Below, one piece after another: positions 1 through 5,351 of a stretch of DNA of 5,351 nucleotides (its first letter is position 1; each line of letters opens with the position of its first letter). Location of the stretch: the NCBI GenBank assembly GCA_007121695.1, contig SKKC01000342.1, positions 1-5,351 of the forward strand. The letters are read 5' to 3'. Origin of the DNA: Spirochaetales bacterium (GTDB lineage: Bacteria; Spirochaetota; Spirochaetia; DSM-27196; SKKC01). The translations under genes and the position numbers were made by a program. Below the pieces are notes generated by a model, which made no database searches, was not told the origin of the DNA, and was given only the letters and a program-made list of their open reading frames with translations.

Positions 1-16
1 ATAGTCGGACAACCTG

Positions 17-45
17 CGTTACGCTATATATCCAATAACGTAACG
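17..45. repeat. Perfect 7-bp inverted repeat in leader of FapA-like gene
   Basis: CGTTACG at 17-23 is the exact reverse complement of CGTAACG at 39-45, with 15 nt between them. The spacer contains the AT-rich stretch TATATA (25-30), the best -10 candidate for the downstream gene. The right arm ends at the first base of the Shine-Dalgarno (45-54). It could be an operator placed across the -10 element, or a weak RNA hairpin beside the ribosome binding site if transcription starts further upstream. A 7-bp match with a short spacer can also arise by chance, so this is only moderately supported. Confidence 0.35.
25..30 (+). promoter_or_regulatory. Possible -10 element upstream of the FapA-like gene
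   Basis: TATATA at 25-30 matches five of six positions of the sigma70 -10 consensus and lies 26 nt before the ATG. No good -35 hexamer is seen at the proper distance; the 17-nt position falls on TAGTCG at 2-7, against the window edge. The main promoter may lie outside the window if this gene belongs to a longer operon. Confidence 0.25.
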
Positions 46-54
46 GAGGGGGAG
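45..54 (+). promoter_or_regulatory. Strong Shine-Dalgarno of FapA-like gene
   Basis: GGAGGGGGAG at 45-54 lies just upstream of the ATG at 57 and contains a GGAGG core. It fixes 57 as the start. It directly abuts the right arm of an inverted repeat, which could affect its accessibility in the mRNA. Confidence 0.75.
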
Positions 55-56
55 CC

Positions 57-1511
57 ATGGCTGACGACAGCCACTCGTCTCACGGCCTCGACGAAGAGGC
101 CAGAGAGGAGGTTCGCCGCAGATTCGAGAAGTCTCGCCTCGACTGGAACGACCAGCCCTGCGACGGCTCGGTTGAGATACACGTTTCCGACGACGGCATG
201 GCAGTGTACGCCGACTTTTTCCCTCCTGGTCCCGGCTGCGCCGCAATAACCGTCGATCAGGTGGCAGCCGCAATGGCAGAGCGTGACGTCCACGTGGGCA
301 TCGACTGGGACACCATCGCTGTGGCGACCGAGAAATGCAATCTTGATCGTGTAGAACTGCTGATGGTCCGTGTGGCTTCGGGGCAGAAGCCCGTACACGG
401 GCGACCCGAAGTTCTGGTACCCGAGGAATCGGTTCTGCCGGGCCCCGTCTATCCGCGTCCGCGCGCCGACGGATCAATCGATTTCCGGGAGATTTCTCCA
501 TACCGCATTGTAAGCGCGGGGGACTGTATCGGTTCGTATCTGGCTGCCCGGGATGGCGTCGACGGCTCGGACGTGCACGGTCAGGCCCTACCGTATTCTG
601 ACGAACAACCAACGCATTATGTCGCGGGAGACAACACGCACCGGGACGAGACCGGGCTGTATGCTTCGGTCGACGGCCGGGTCGAGCTCACGGGAAACAC
701 CGTCTCGGTGAACCCGGTGCTCCTTGTGGAAAACGACGTCGACTACCACACCGGGCACGTCGATTTTCCGGGTGATGTATACCTGACCGGTGAGGTTCAT
801 GACGGCTTCAAGGTACACGCGGAGGGCTCGATCTACGCGAACGCACCGCTCGATGCCACTGATATTGTGTCCGGTGGAGACCTCACCGCCATACAGGGGC
901 TCGTCGGGCGGAAAAATGGTGCAGTGCGTGTCGGGGGCGTTCTGCGCGCAAAATACGTCGAAAACTGTCTCATAGAAGCTGGTTCGGACGTACTTGTCGA
1001 ACGTGGGATCATGAGGTCTCACCTCTACAGTAGCGGCGTCGTGGCGACAAGCGAGCGCGGCGTAATTCTTGGTGGTCTCATTTTCGCCCAGAACGGTGTG
1101 CGAACACGGCAGATTGGAACCGCAACAGGCCCCCCTGTCGTTATTCACTGCGGTGTGAACTACCTGGCCGAACAGAAACTCGATATCCTGCGCGAAAAGG
1201 CCGAGCGGCTTACCATGAAACTTCGTGACGTACGGCGGATGATGGCGCATCACCCGTCGGAGAGTCTCGATGCGATGCTGCAGGAGCTGAAGGAAGACCT
1301 GTCGCAGACGAACGAAGCGTCGGAAACGCTCCTGTTCGAGCTCGACATGAACGAGGCGGTGCAGGTTATCGCCTCCGGGACGGTCTTTCCGGGTACTACA
1401 ATCGATATCTGTCATGTATCGTATACTGTAGACAGTGAGATGCACGCGGTTTCCTTCTGTCTTGATAAAACATCAGGCAGAATCTCGGTCGAACGGCTCG
1501 ATCGACACTGA
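57..1511 (+). CDS. FapA-family (DUF342) protein
   Basis: This 484-residue protein has the full plan of the FapA/DUF342 family. Residues about 38-118 form the N-terminal FapA domain, with the D-G-M-x-V-Y-A segment at 46-52, the ITVDQV segment at 64-69, and the A-S-G-Q-K-P-V-H-G turn at 107-115. Residues 140-180 hold the linking G-S-D-V-H-G-Q type motif. Residues about 200-368 are a glycine-rich series of short beta strands that should fold as a right-handed beta-helix, the polymer-forming part. Residues about 370-430 are charged and heptad-like, predicting a coiled coil. A short beta-rich tail (435-480) contains the family's G-T-V-F-P-G segment (441-446). There is no signal peptide or membrane segment, so it is probably cytoplasmic. 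Family members are named for a link to flagellar assembly, but many occur without flagellar neighbours and their molecular role is unclear. No flagellar gene is visible here. The DUF4203-like gene follows and may be co-transcribed. Family assignment is confident; function is not. Confidence 0.85.
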   Translation: MADDSHSSHGLDEEAREEVRRRFEKSRLDWNDQPCDGSVEIHVSDDGMAVYADFFPPGPGCAAITVDQVAAAMAERDVHVGIDWDTIAVATEKCNLDRVELLMVRVASGQKPVHGRPEVLVPEESVLPGPVYPRPRADGSIDFREISPYRIVSAGDCIGSYLAARDGVDGSDVHGQALPYSDEQPTHYVAGDNTHRDETGLYASVDGRVELTGNTVSVNPVLLVENDVDYHTGHVDFPGDVYLTGEVHDGFKVHAEGSIYANAPLDATDIVSGGDLTAIQGLVGRKNGAVRVGGVLRAKYVENCLIEAGSDVLVERGIMRSHLYSSGVVATSERGVILGGLIFAQNGVRTRQIGTATGPPVVIHCGVNYLAEQKLDILREKAERLTMKLRDVRRMMAHHPSESLDAMLQELKEDLSQTNEASETLLFELDMNEAVQVIASGTVFPGTTIDICHVSYTVDSEMHAVSFCLDKTSGRISVERLDRH

Positions 1512-1574
1512 TATGTGAATTGTGCCGTTCCCGAAGTCATGAAGCTGTGATACAACAGGGGTGGAGAACTGTAT
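1512..1574 (+). other. 63-bp intra-operon spacer with Shine-Dalgarno
   Basis: The spacer between the FapA-like gene and the membrane protein gene shows no terminator-like hairpin with a T-run and no convincing promoter. It ends with GGGGTGGAG at 1558-1566. The GGAG core at 1563-1566 lies 8 nt before the ATG at 1575 and supports that start. The absence of a terminator supports co-transcription of the two genes. Confidence 0.5.
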
Positions 1575-2258
1575 ATGGCAGAAACCTTTGCACAATTGGA
1601 ACAATTTCTTCTGCAGTTGAACTGGGTTGGTCTTGCCATTGTCGCGATAGCCGGGCTCGTAGTCGCGCTCACGGGGTACCGACTGCGCCTTCTGTTCTTT
1701 TTTGTCGTCGGGTTTTACCTCACTGCGCCGCTGGTGGGAACGCTCGTCGCCAGGTTCTTTGATTTTCCCCAGGCGTTCGTCGTGTTTGGCACGATCGGTG
1801 GTTTGCTCGGCGGGTTCGTCGCGGTGCGTTTATACTACCTCGCGCTGTTCCTCGTCGGAGTTCCCATTGGTGCGTCGGTTCTGATCGCCATCGCAAGCTC
1901 CTTCGTGGGTGCAGGTGACGTTGTCATTATCGTTGCCGCGGTTGTCGGAGCAGTTGTCGGCGGGCTTGTGACCATCGCGCTGGATCGCATTATGGTCATA
2001 ATCGCGAGCGCGGTACTCGGAGCGGTACACACCGGGGCAGCGCTCGCAAGCGTGGCGTTCCGCATGGTGGAGATGTCGCAGACAGCGTACTATACGACCT
2101 TCCTCGGCATATCGGCTGTTGTACTCGTGCTGGGTATTATTTATCAGTCAACGGCCTATCCGAAACGCGCCTACGTATTCGGGCCGAAGATGTACGCGGA
2201 TCAGCGTGCATACGGCGATTCGGTGTCACGCCAGTACAGTAGAGGTTCGCGGCGGTAG
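1575..2258 (+). CDS. DUF4203-like multi-pass membrane protein
   Basis: The 227-residue product is almost entirely hydrophobic. About seven membrane segments can be drawn, near residues 16-34, 38-58, 67-86, 88-108, 115-135, 139-160 and 173-191. They are followed by a basic, tyrosine- and serine-rich tail (192-227), which the positive-inside rule places in the cytoplasm. The loop G-Y-R-L-R after helix 1 and the glycine-rich helices with small-residue pairs (75-80, 125-130) resemble the DUF4203/TMEM198-like family, whose function in bacteria is unknown. No transporter, enzyme or sensor motif is visible, and no cleavable signal peptide is evident. The start at 1575 is supported by the GGAG Shine-Dalgarno 8 nt upstream. 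Same strand and a short gap point to an operon with the FapA-like gene. The assignment to DUF4203 is from the helix pattern and loop motif, not from a search; the membrane nature is certain. Confidence 0.7.
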   Translation: MAETFAQLEQFLLQLNWVGLAIVAIAGLVVALTGYRLRLLFFFVVGFYLTAPLVGTLVARFFDFPQAFVVFGTIGGLLGGFVAVRLYYLALFLVGVPIGASVLIAIASSFVGAGDVVIIVAAVVGAVVGGLVTIALDRIMVIIASAVLGAVHTGAALASVAFRMVEMSQTAYYTTFLGISAVVLVLGIIYQSTAYPKRAYVFGPKMYADQRAYGDSVSRQYSRGSRR

Positions 2259-2296
2259 GGCCGTTTCGAACACCGAAAACCAGTTCAGAATACCAG
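2259..2296. other. Short convergent spacer without clear terminator
   Basis: Only 38 bp separate the stop of the membrane protein gene from the stop of the oppositely oriented SulP gene. TTTCG and CGAAA around a 5-nt loop can form a weak 5-bp stem readable from both strands, but there is no GC-rich stem and no T-run on either side. Transcripts from the two genes may therefore overlap at their 3' ends, or end by a factor-dependent mechanism. Confidence 0.4.
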
Positions 2297-3970
2297 CTAG
2301 GCAGTACCTGTAAGCACACGCGCCCTGCGCAACGCATCTTCGAGCGTATCACACACGTTGTCCCCGCCAATCTGGTCGTACAGTCCCGACTTTCGGAGGG
2401 CTCGCTCCGGCTGGGGCTGCAGCCGTGCCAGAATGATGTGCCCTCCGTGTGTCCGCGCGTCGTTCGCCAGATCTTCGAGCAGCCTGAGCCCCGTCATGTC
2501 AAGCGCGTTGACGCTCCGCATGCCAAGAATCCGCACCTTCGGCCGCCGTTGTATCAGCAGCATTGCGTTACGAAACTTCTCTGCTGCGCCGAAAAAGAAC
2601 GCACCGTTAATTTCGTATACTTCCACGTCCTTCGGGATTGCCCGCGAGGTCGTGCGCACGTTGATATCCGCCTGTTGCAATTCTTCGTAGCGCTGCTGCC
2701 TGCGTTCGGAACGGAGTACCGTTACCTGCGATACCATGCTCATTCGCCGCATGAACAGGAAGGACGCAAGCACCATGCCGACCTGAATCGCGACCGACAG
2801 ATCAATAATGACCGTAAGCGAGAAGGTCGTAAGCAATACGACCATGTCGCTCTTCGGGCCACGTACCATTGCGCGAAAGGATCGCCATTCAGCCATGTTC
2901 CACGCGACAACAGCGAGGACAGACGCAAGCGCGGCAATGGGAATGAACGATGCAAGAGGCGCGAGCGCGGACATAACCAGCAGCACGAACGCAGCATTCA
3001 TGACCGCGGCAACCGGCGTGCGGCCTCCGTTTCGGGCGCTCGTCGCAGTGCGGGCAATCGCCCCCGAGGCGGGTATGCCGCCAAACAGCGTCACGGCCAC
3101 GTTTGCAAGGCCTTCACCCACCAGTTCCGTGTTCGGATCGTGGCGTTCACCTATCATGCCGTCGGCGACCATGGCCGTAAACAGACTCTCGATTGAACTT
3201 AGCAGAGCAATCGTAAACGCAGGCACCATGAGTTCCTGCACCAGCGCGAAACTGATGGAAGGAAACCCGTACCACTGGAGCCCTCGAGGCAGCGACCCGA
3301 AGCGAGATCCGATGGTAACCACTGGAAGATCGAACAGAGCTACGACCGCCGTGACGCCAATAATCGCGATCAATGCGCCGGGAACCCGTTGCGAAACCCG
3401 TTTCCACAGAATAAGAACCGATACCGTAGTAAGCGAAACAAGTGTATCTGCAACCGAAACGCTTCCGAGGCGTTGTGCGTAGGTAAGGAGTCGGGTCGGC
3501 GCATCCGGTGGAGCTTCAAGCATCGAAATACCAAGCAGGTCGCCAAGCTGGGATACAAGAATTACCGTGGCGATTCCCGAGGAAAAGCCGATGACGACAG
3601 GATAGGGCACGTACTGTATGATCTTACCGAGATTCGCAAATCCCATGATGACCATCATGACGCCGGCCATTGCCGTTGCGAGCGCAAGCCCCGCGTAGCC
3701 GTACTGTGCTCCTATGGCGTAGCTGATCACGACAAAGGTACCGGTCGGACCGGACACCTGTACGCTTCCCCCACCGAACAGGGCGACAACCACCCCCGCG
3801 ATTACGGCGGTCGCGAGTCCCTGTTCGGGGCCTACCCCGGAGGCAACGGCGACGGCTATGGACAGGGGAACGGCGATTACCCCGACAATGAGACCAGAGA
3901 GACTGTCTCCACCGAACCTTTGCAGATCGTAGCCGGGCATTCCCTTGAGAATGCGGGGGCGAATATTCAC
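2297..3970 (-). CDS. SulP-family anion transporter with STAS domain (DauA/YchM-like)
   Basis: The 557-residue inner-membrane protein has both halves of a SulP (SLC26-type) transporter. Residues about 18-410 are the transport domain, with many membrane helices. Visible landmarks are the SGPTG motif (73-77) of TM3, GFSSGI (128-133), the SIESL...ADGM block (259-272), and the glycine/threonine-rich GGIPASGAIARTAT stretch (297-310). Residues about 448-552 form the cytoplasmic STAS domain, with the conserved D-M-T-G loop at 491-494, equivalent to the phosphoacceptor loop of anti-sigma-antagonist STAS proteins. Length and motifs fit an intact member. Known family substrates include sulfate, bicarbonate and C4-dicarboxylates. 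The VAD-G-M and G-A-I-A-R-T blocks resemble the DauA/YchM branch, but the substrate cannot be read from sequence. The best start is GTG at 3970. It has no Shine-Dalgarno but sits 6 nt after a promoter -10 element. The next option, ATG at 3940-3938 (residue 11), has AAGGGA directly abutting it, which is too close to serve well. It is divergent from the acyltransferase pair and convergent with the membrane protein gene, so it is probably monocistronic. Confidence 0.92.
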   Translation of the reverse strand: MNIRPRILKGMPGYDLQRFGGDSLSGLIVGVIAVPLSIAVAVASGVGPEQGLATAVIAGVVVALFGGGSVQVSGPTGTFVVISYAIGAQYGYAGLALATAMAGVMMVIMGFANLGKIIQYVPYPVVIGFSSGIATVILVSQLGDLLGISMLEAPPDAPTRLLTYAQRLGSVSVADTLVSLTTVSVLILWKRVSQRVPGALIAIIGVTAVVALFDLPVVTIGSRFGSLPRGLQWYGFPSISFALVQELMVPAFTIALLSSIESLFTAMVADGMIGERHDPNTELVGEGLANVAVTLFGGIPASGAIARTATSARNGGRTPVAAVMNAAFVLLVMSALAPLASFIPIAALASVLAVVAWNMAEWRSFRAMVRGPKSDMVVLLTTFSLTVIIDLSVAIQVGMVLASFLFMRRMSMVSQVTVLRSERRQQRYEELQQADINVRTTSRAIPKDVEVYEINGAFFFGAAEKFRNAMLLIQRRPKVRILGMRSVNALDMTGLRLLEDLANDARTHGGHIILARLQPQPERALRKSGLYDQIGGDNVCDTLEDALRRARVLTGTA

Positions 3971-3976
3971 ACGTCT

Positions 3977-4005
3977 GTGATATCGTTCAGAAGCCTCTGT
4001 GTCAA
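3977..4005 (-). promoter_or_regulatory. Sigma70-type promoter of SulP gene
   Basis: Read on the minus strand, a perfect TTGACA (-35, plus coordinates 4000-4005) is followed by exactly 17 nt and then TATCAC (-10, 3977-3982, four of six matches). Only 6 nt separate the -10 from the GTG start at 3970, so the expected transcription start falls on or beside the first base of the coding region. This implies a leaderless or nearly leaderless mRNA, unless translation really starts at the ATG ten codons later. Confidence 0.55.
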
Positions 4006-4053
4006 CGCTGCCTGACAGCGATAATCCCTAACCGAATTTTCACATAATAGTTA

Positions 4054-4082
4054 TTGGTGTCACGGGACTGTGCCTTTACACT
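4054..4082 (+). promoter_or_regulatory. Possible promoter of the acyltransferase pair
   Basis: TTGGTG (4054-4059) and TACACT (4077-4082) are separated by 17 nt, and the -10-like hexamer ends 6 nt before the ATG at 4089. The hexamers are weak (three and four of six matches), but the spacing is ideal. The distance to the start codon is the same as in the divergent SulP promoter. No Shine-Dalgarno is present before 4089, which fits a leaderless transcript. An AT-rich stretch with CATAAT at 4043-4048 is an alternative -10, but it has no recognisable -35. Confidence 0.35.
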
Positions 4083-4088
4083 GTTTTC

Positions 4089-4805
4089 ATGGAATGGCAC
4101 AGCGTAGATGAAAAAGTATGGGGTCGGAGTCTGGCCCTTCTCGAAGACAGCGATCTGGCGAAGACAGTCACGAGGGTATACCCGGGTACACGCAGATACG
4201 ATGCTGTGGTTCGCCTTCGGTATCAGGGGCTCGCGGAGACCGGGTTTATTGATACGGCGACCATGAAGCCGGACTGCATGCGTCTCGCCCGGGATTTTGA
4301 TTCAGTCATTCTTGCAGCATTCGATGGTCCGACCTGTATGGCGACACTCACGCTGAACACAATTACCGATACGCATTCCGGGCTTGCCATGGAACTCGAG
4401 AAGAAGGCGTCGGTTCCGCATCCGTTTTTTCGCAGCCGAAAAACGCTTGAGTTTACAAAGTTCGTTATTGCCCCGGCATACCGCAATACCCGTATCGGAA
4501 TGTATATGTACGAAGTCTCGGCAATTATCAGCCGTGTCCTCGACAAGCCGCATTTCTGGCAGGTCGGACGCGACGACGAGCGCGATGTCTTTGTTCGCTC
4601 GCGCGCCGGGTTTGATTATTCAGATAACTATCGTTTTACCGACGTCAGCCTGAACAATATGGTATCGTGTATCGGGTACATGCATTTTCCTTCCGTACTT
4701 GCCAACCCGAATGTCTCGCGAGTGTTCAGACGCATGTTTGAAGCGGTCCTCACAATCCCGGAGGAGACCCTGTGTCAGACGCAGCTTCTCGAGCATACGG
4801 CCTGA
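4089..4805 (+). CDS. GNAT-fold acyltransferase, FeeM-like (N-acyl amino acid synthase group)
   Basis: The 238-residue soluble protein has the look of the FeeM/PEP-CTERM-associated acyltransferase branch of the GNAT superfamily. Its N-terminal part carries the R-Y-D-A-V-V-R-L-R-Y stretch (36-45), followed by a D-rich segment (66-72) leading into the strand SVILAAF (72-78). A core strand EFTKFVIAP (121-129) is followed by YRNTRIGMYMYEV (131-143), in the position of the GNAT acyl-donor pyrophosphate loop and helix. This loop is a degenerate form of the usual R/Q-x-x-G-x-G/A. FeeM itself joins a long-chain acyl group from an acyl carrier protein to an amino acid such as tyrosine; the substrate here is unknown. 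No signal peptide or membrane segment is seen. The last 34 bp overlap a PlsC-type gene, suggesting the two enzymes act in sequence on one lipid. The start at 4089 has no Shine-Dalgarno; no better start is apparent downstream without losing conserved N-terminal residues. A GNAT-related fold is likely; the FeeM assignment is moderate and from motif memory only. Confidence 0.55.
   Translation: MEWHSVDEKVWGRSLALLEDSDLAKTVTRVYPGTRRYDAVVRLRYQGLAETGFIDTATMKPDCMRLARDFDSVILAAFDGPTCMATLTLNTITDTHSGLAMELEKKASVPHPFFRSRKTLEFTKFVIAPAYRNTRIGMYMYEVSAIISRVLDKPHFWQVGRDDERDVFVRSRAGFDYSDNYRFTDVSLNNMVSCIGYMHFPSVLANPNVSRVFRRMFEAVLTIPEETLCQTQLLEHTA
4760..4766 (+). promoter_or_regulatory. Shine-Dalgarno setting the GTG start of the PlsC-like gene
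   Basis: GGAGGAG at 4760-4766 lies inside the 3' end of the FeeM-like gene, 5 nt before GTG at 4772. It is the strongest ribosome binding site on the right half of the window and decides the start of the overlapping gene. It suggests translational coupling with strong independent reinitiation. Confidence 0.75.
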
Positions 4806-5351
4806 GTCGGGAAACGAAGGGCTCTGTAGCCCTCCGTCGGGCACCGGTCGATGTGCCCCGTCCCCGGTGGTGGGTTATTTTTCTGTTGCGAATACTGTTA
4901 GGGCTCTATCTCCCCCGAGCCTATAGACTCGTCGTACGCGGTGACCGGCAGGCGATGAAGCGTCGGGGTCCGTTCATTCTCGTTGGAAACCACCAGAATT
5001 TCCGGGATCCGTTTCTTGTGGGGCTTCACATGCGGGAAGTGCCCCAGTTTGTGACTTCCGACAACATTTTTCGCGGCGGATTCTTCAGTCGTGTCATGAC
5101 AGGCGTCGGCTCGATCCCCATCTCCAAATACATGCGCAACAGCGATACCATCCGAATGATTTCAGGTGTGTTGAATCGGGGAGGTGTCGTCGGTATGTAC
5201 CCCGAGTCTGACCGGACCTACGACGGACGGTCGCTTCCCGTGCGTCCTGAAGTCGTAAAACTGATTCGTATGATGCGTGTTCCCGTTATCGGCGTGCACC
5301 AGCGGGGCGGATTCCTGAGCGGGCCCAAGTGGGGGCCGCATCGGCGTAGAG
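4772..5351 (+). CDS. PlsC-type lysophospholipid/1-acyl-glycerol-phosphate acyltransferase, 3' end missing
   Basis: The frame is open from GTG 4772 to the window edge (193 codons visible). Residues 33-47 form a short hydrophobic, probably membrane-associating segment (W-W-V-I-F-L-L-R-I-L-L). Family motif I is NHQNFRDP (73-80), with the catalytic H74-x4-D79 pair. Motif II corresponds to GVGSIPISKYMRN (111-123). Motif III is MYPESDRT (142-149), aligned with the family's F-P-E-G-T-R-S, with E145 and R148 kept but glycine replaced by serine. Motif IV begins at VPVIGV (170-175). Such enzymes move an acyl chain from acyl-ACP or acyl-CoA to a hydroxyl of a lysolipid at the inner membrane face. Overlap with the FeeM-like gene by 34 bp suggests that the acceptor may be the N-acylated product of that enzyme, as OlsA acts after OlsB, but ordinary phosphatidate synthesis is equally possible. 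The GTG start is chosen because of the GGAGGAG site 5 nt upstream. The downstream ATG at 4955 would begin just before motif I and lose the hydrophobic segment. Confidence 0.85.
   Translation, partial: MSDAASRAYGLSRETKGSVALRRAPVDVPRPRWWVIFLLRILLGLYLPRAYRLVVRGDRQAMKRRGPFILVGNHQNFRDPFLVGLHMREVPQFVTSDNIFRGGFFSRVMTGVGSIPISKYMRNSDTIRMISGVLNRGGVVGMYPESDRTYDGRSLPVRPEVVKLIRMMRVPVIGVHQRGGFLSGPKWGPHRRR

Noticed and set aside
19..612. Minus-strand arginine/proline-rich open frame of 197 codons
   Set aside because: Its composition (R, P, S) is typical of the antisense of a GC-rich gene. It overlaps the FapA-like gene and runs into its leader, with no ribosome binding site or family match.
588..1445. Long minus-strand open frame (285 codons) opposite the FapA-like gene
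   Set aside because: It lies wholly antisense to a gene with clear family motifs. Its translation is rich in R, H, C and V without any domain pattern, and it lacks a Shine-Dalgarno. It is a by-product of codon bias.
2250..2266. CGGC (2250-2253) and GCCG (2260-2263) followed by TTT as a terminator
   Set aside because: The stem is only 4 bp and the T-run only three bases, and it overlaps the stop codon of the membrane protein gene. It is too weak to call.
2438..4015. Plus-strand open frames opposite the SulP gene (2438-3196, 2808-3482, 3389-4015)
   Set aside because: They are antisense to an intact SulP gene with all expected motifs. Their products are low-complexity, R/H/N-rich or S/T/A-rich, with no recognisable domains.
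4043..4056. CATAAT and the small AATA-GT-TATT palindrome as promoter or operator
   Set aside because: There is no -35 at an acceptable distance for CATAAT, and the palindrome has only 4-bp AT arms, expected by chance in an AT-rich intergenic stretch.
4699..4926. Plus-strand 75-codon open frame across the FeeM/PlsC junction
   Set aside because: It is out of frame with both real genes, is serine/arginine/proline-rich, and is displaced by the PlsC frame starting at GTG 4772 with a strong Shine-Dalgarno.

Overview
The window is bacterial chromosomal DNA, densely coded and moderately GC-rich by eye. It holds four complete genes and one gene cut by the right edge. No phage, insertion sequence, CRISPR array, tRNA or rRNA is visible. 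The host cannot be fixed from the sequence. The gene mix (free-standing FapA/DUF342 protein, DUF4203 membrane protein, DauA-type SulP transporter, FeeM-like acyltransferase with a PlsC partner) would suit a free-living spirochaete or another diderm environmental bacterium, but this is a low-confidence guess.

Layout. (1) 57-1511 (+) encodes a FapA-family (DUF342) beta-helix/coiled-coil protein. Its leader is short and carries a strong Shine-Dalgarno and a perfect 7-bp inverted repeat. (2) 1575-2258 (+) encodes a seven-helix membrane protein resembling DUF4203. It lies 63 bp downstream on the same strand and is probably co-transcribed. (3) 2297-3970 (-) encodes a SulP anion transporter with a C-terminal STAS domain. 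It converges on gene 2 across only 38 bp, with no convincing terminator. (4) 3971-4088 is a 118-bp divergent promoter region. (5) 4089-4805 (+) encodes a GNAT-fold protein that looks like the FeeM N-acyl amino acid synthase group. (6) 4772 to beyond 5351 (+) encodes a PlsC-type lysophospholipid acyltransferase. It starts at GTG with a strong Shine-Dalgarno inside gene 5 and overlaps it by 34 bp.

How the genes may work together. Genes 5 and 6 form a tightly overlapped N-acyltransferase plus O-acyltransferase pair. This is the same logic as OlsB plus OlsA in ornithine-lipid synthesis, so the best hypothesis for the right side is a small aminolipid or acyl-amino-acid pathway. The SulP gene is probably a separate unit driven from the shared divergent region. 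Both divergent genes lack a Shine-Dalgarno and have a promoter-like -35/-10 pair ending exactly 6 nt before the start codon, which suggests leaderless transcripts. Genes 1 and 2 look like an operon with no obvious functional link to the rest.
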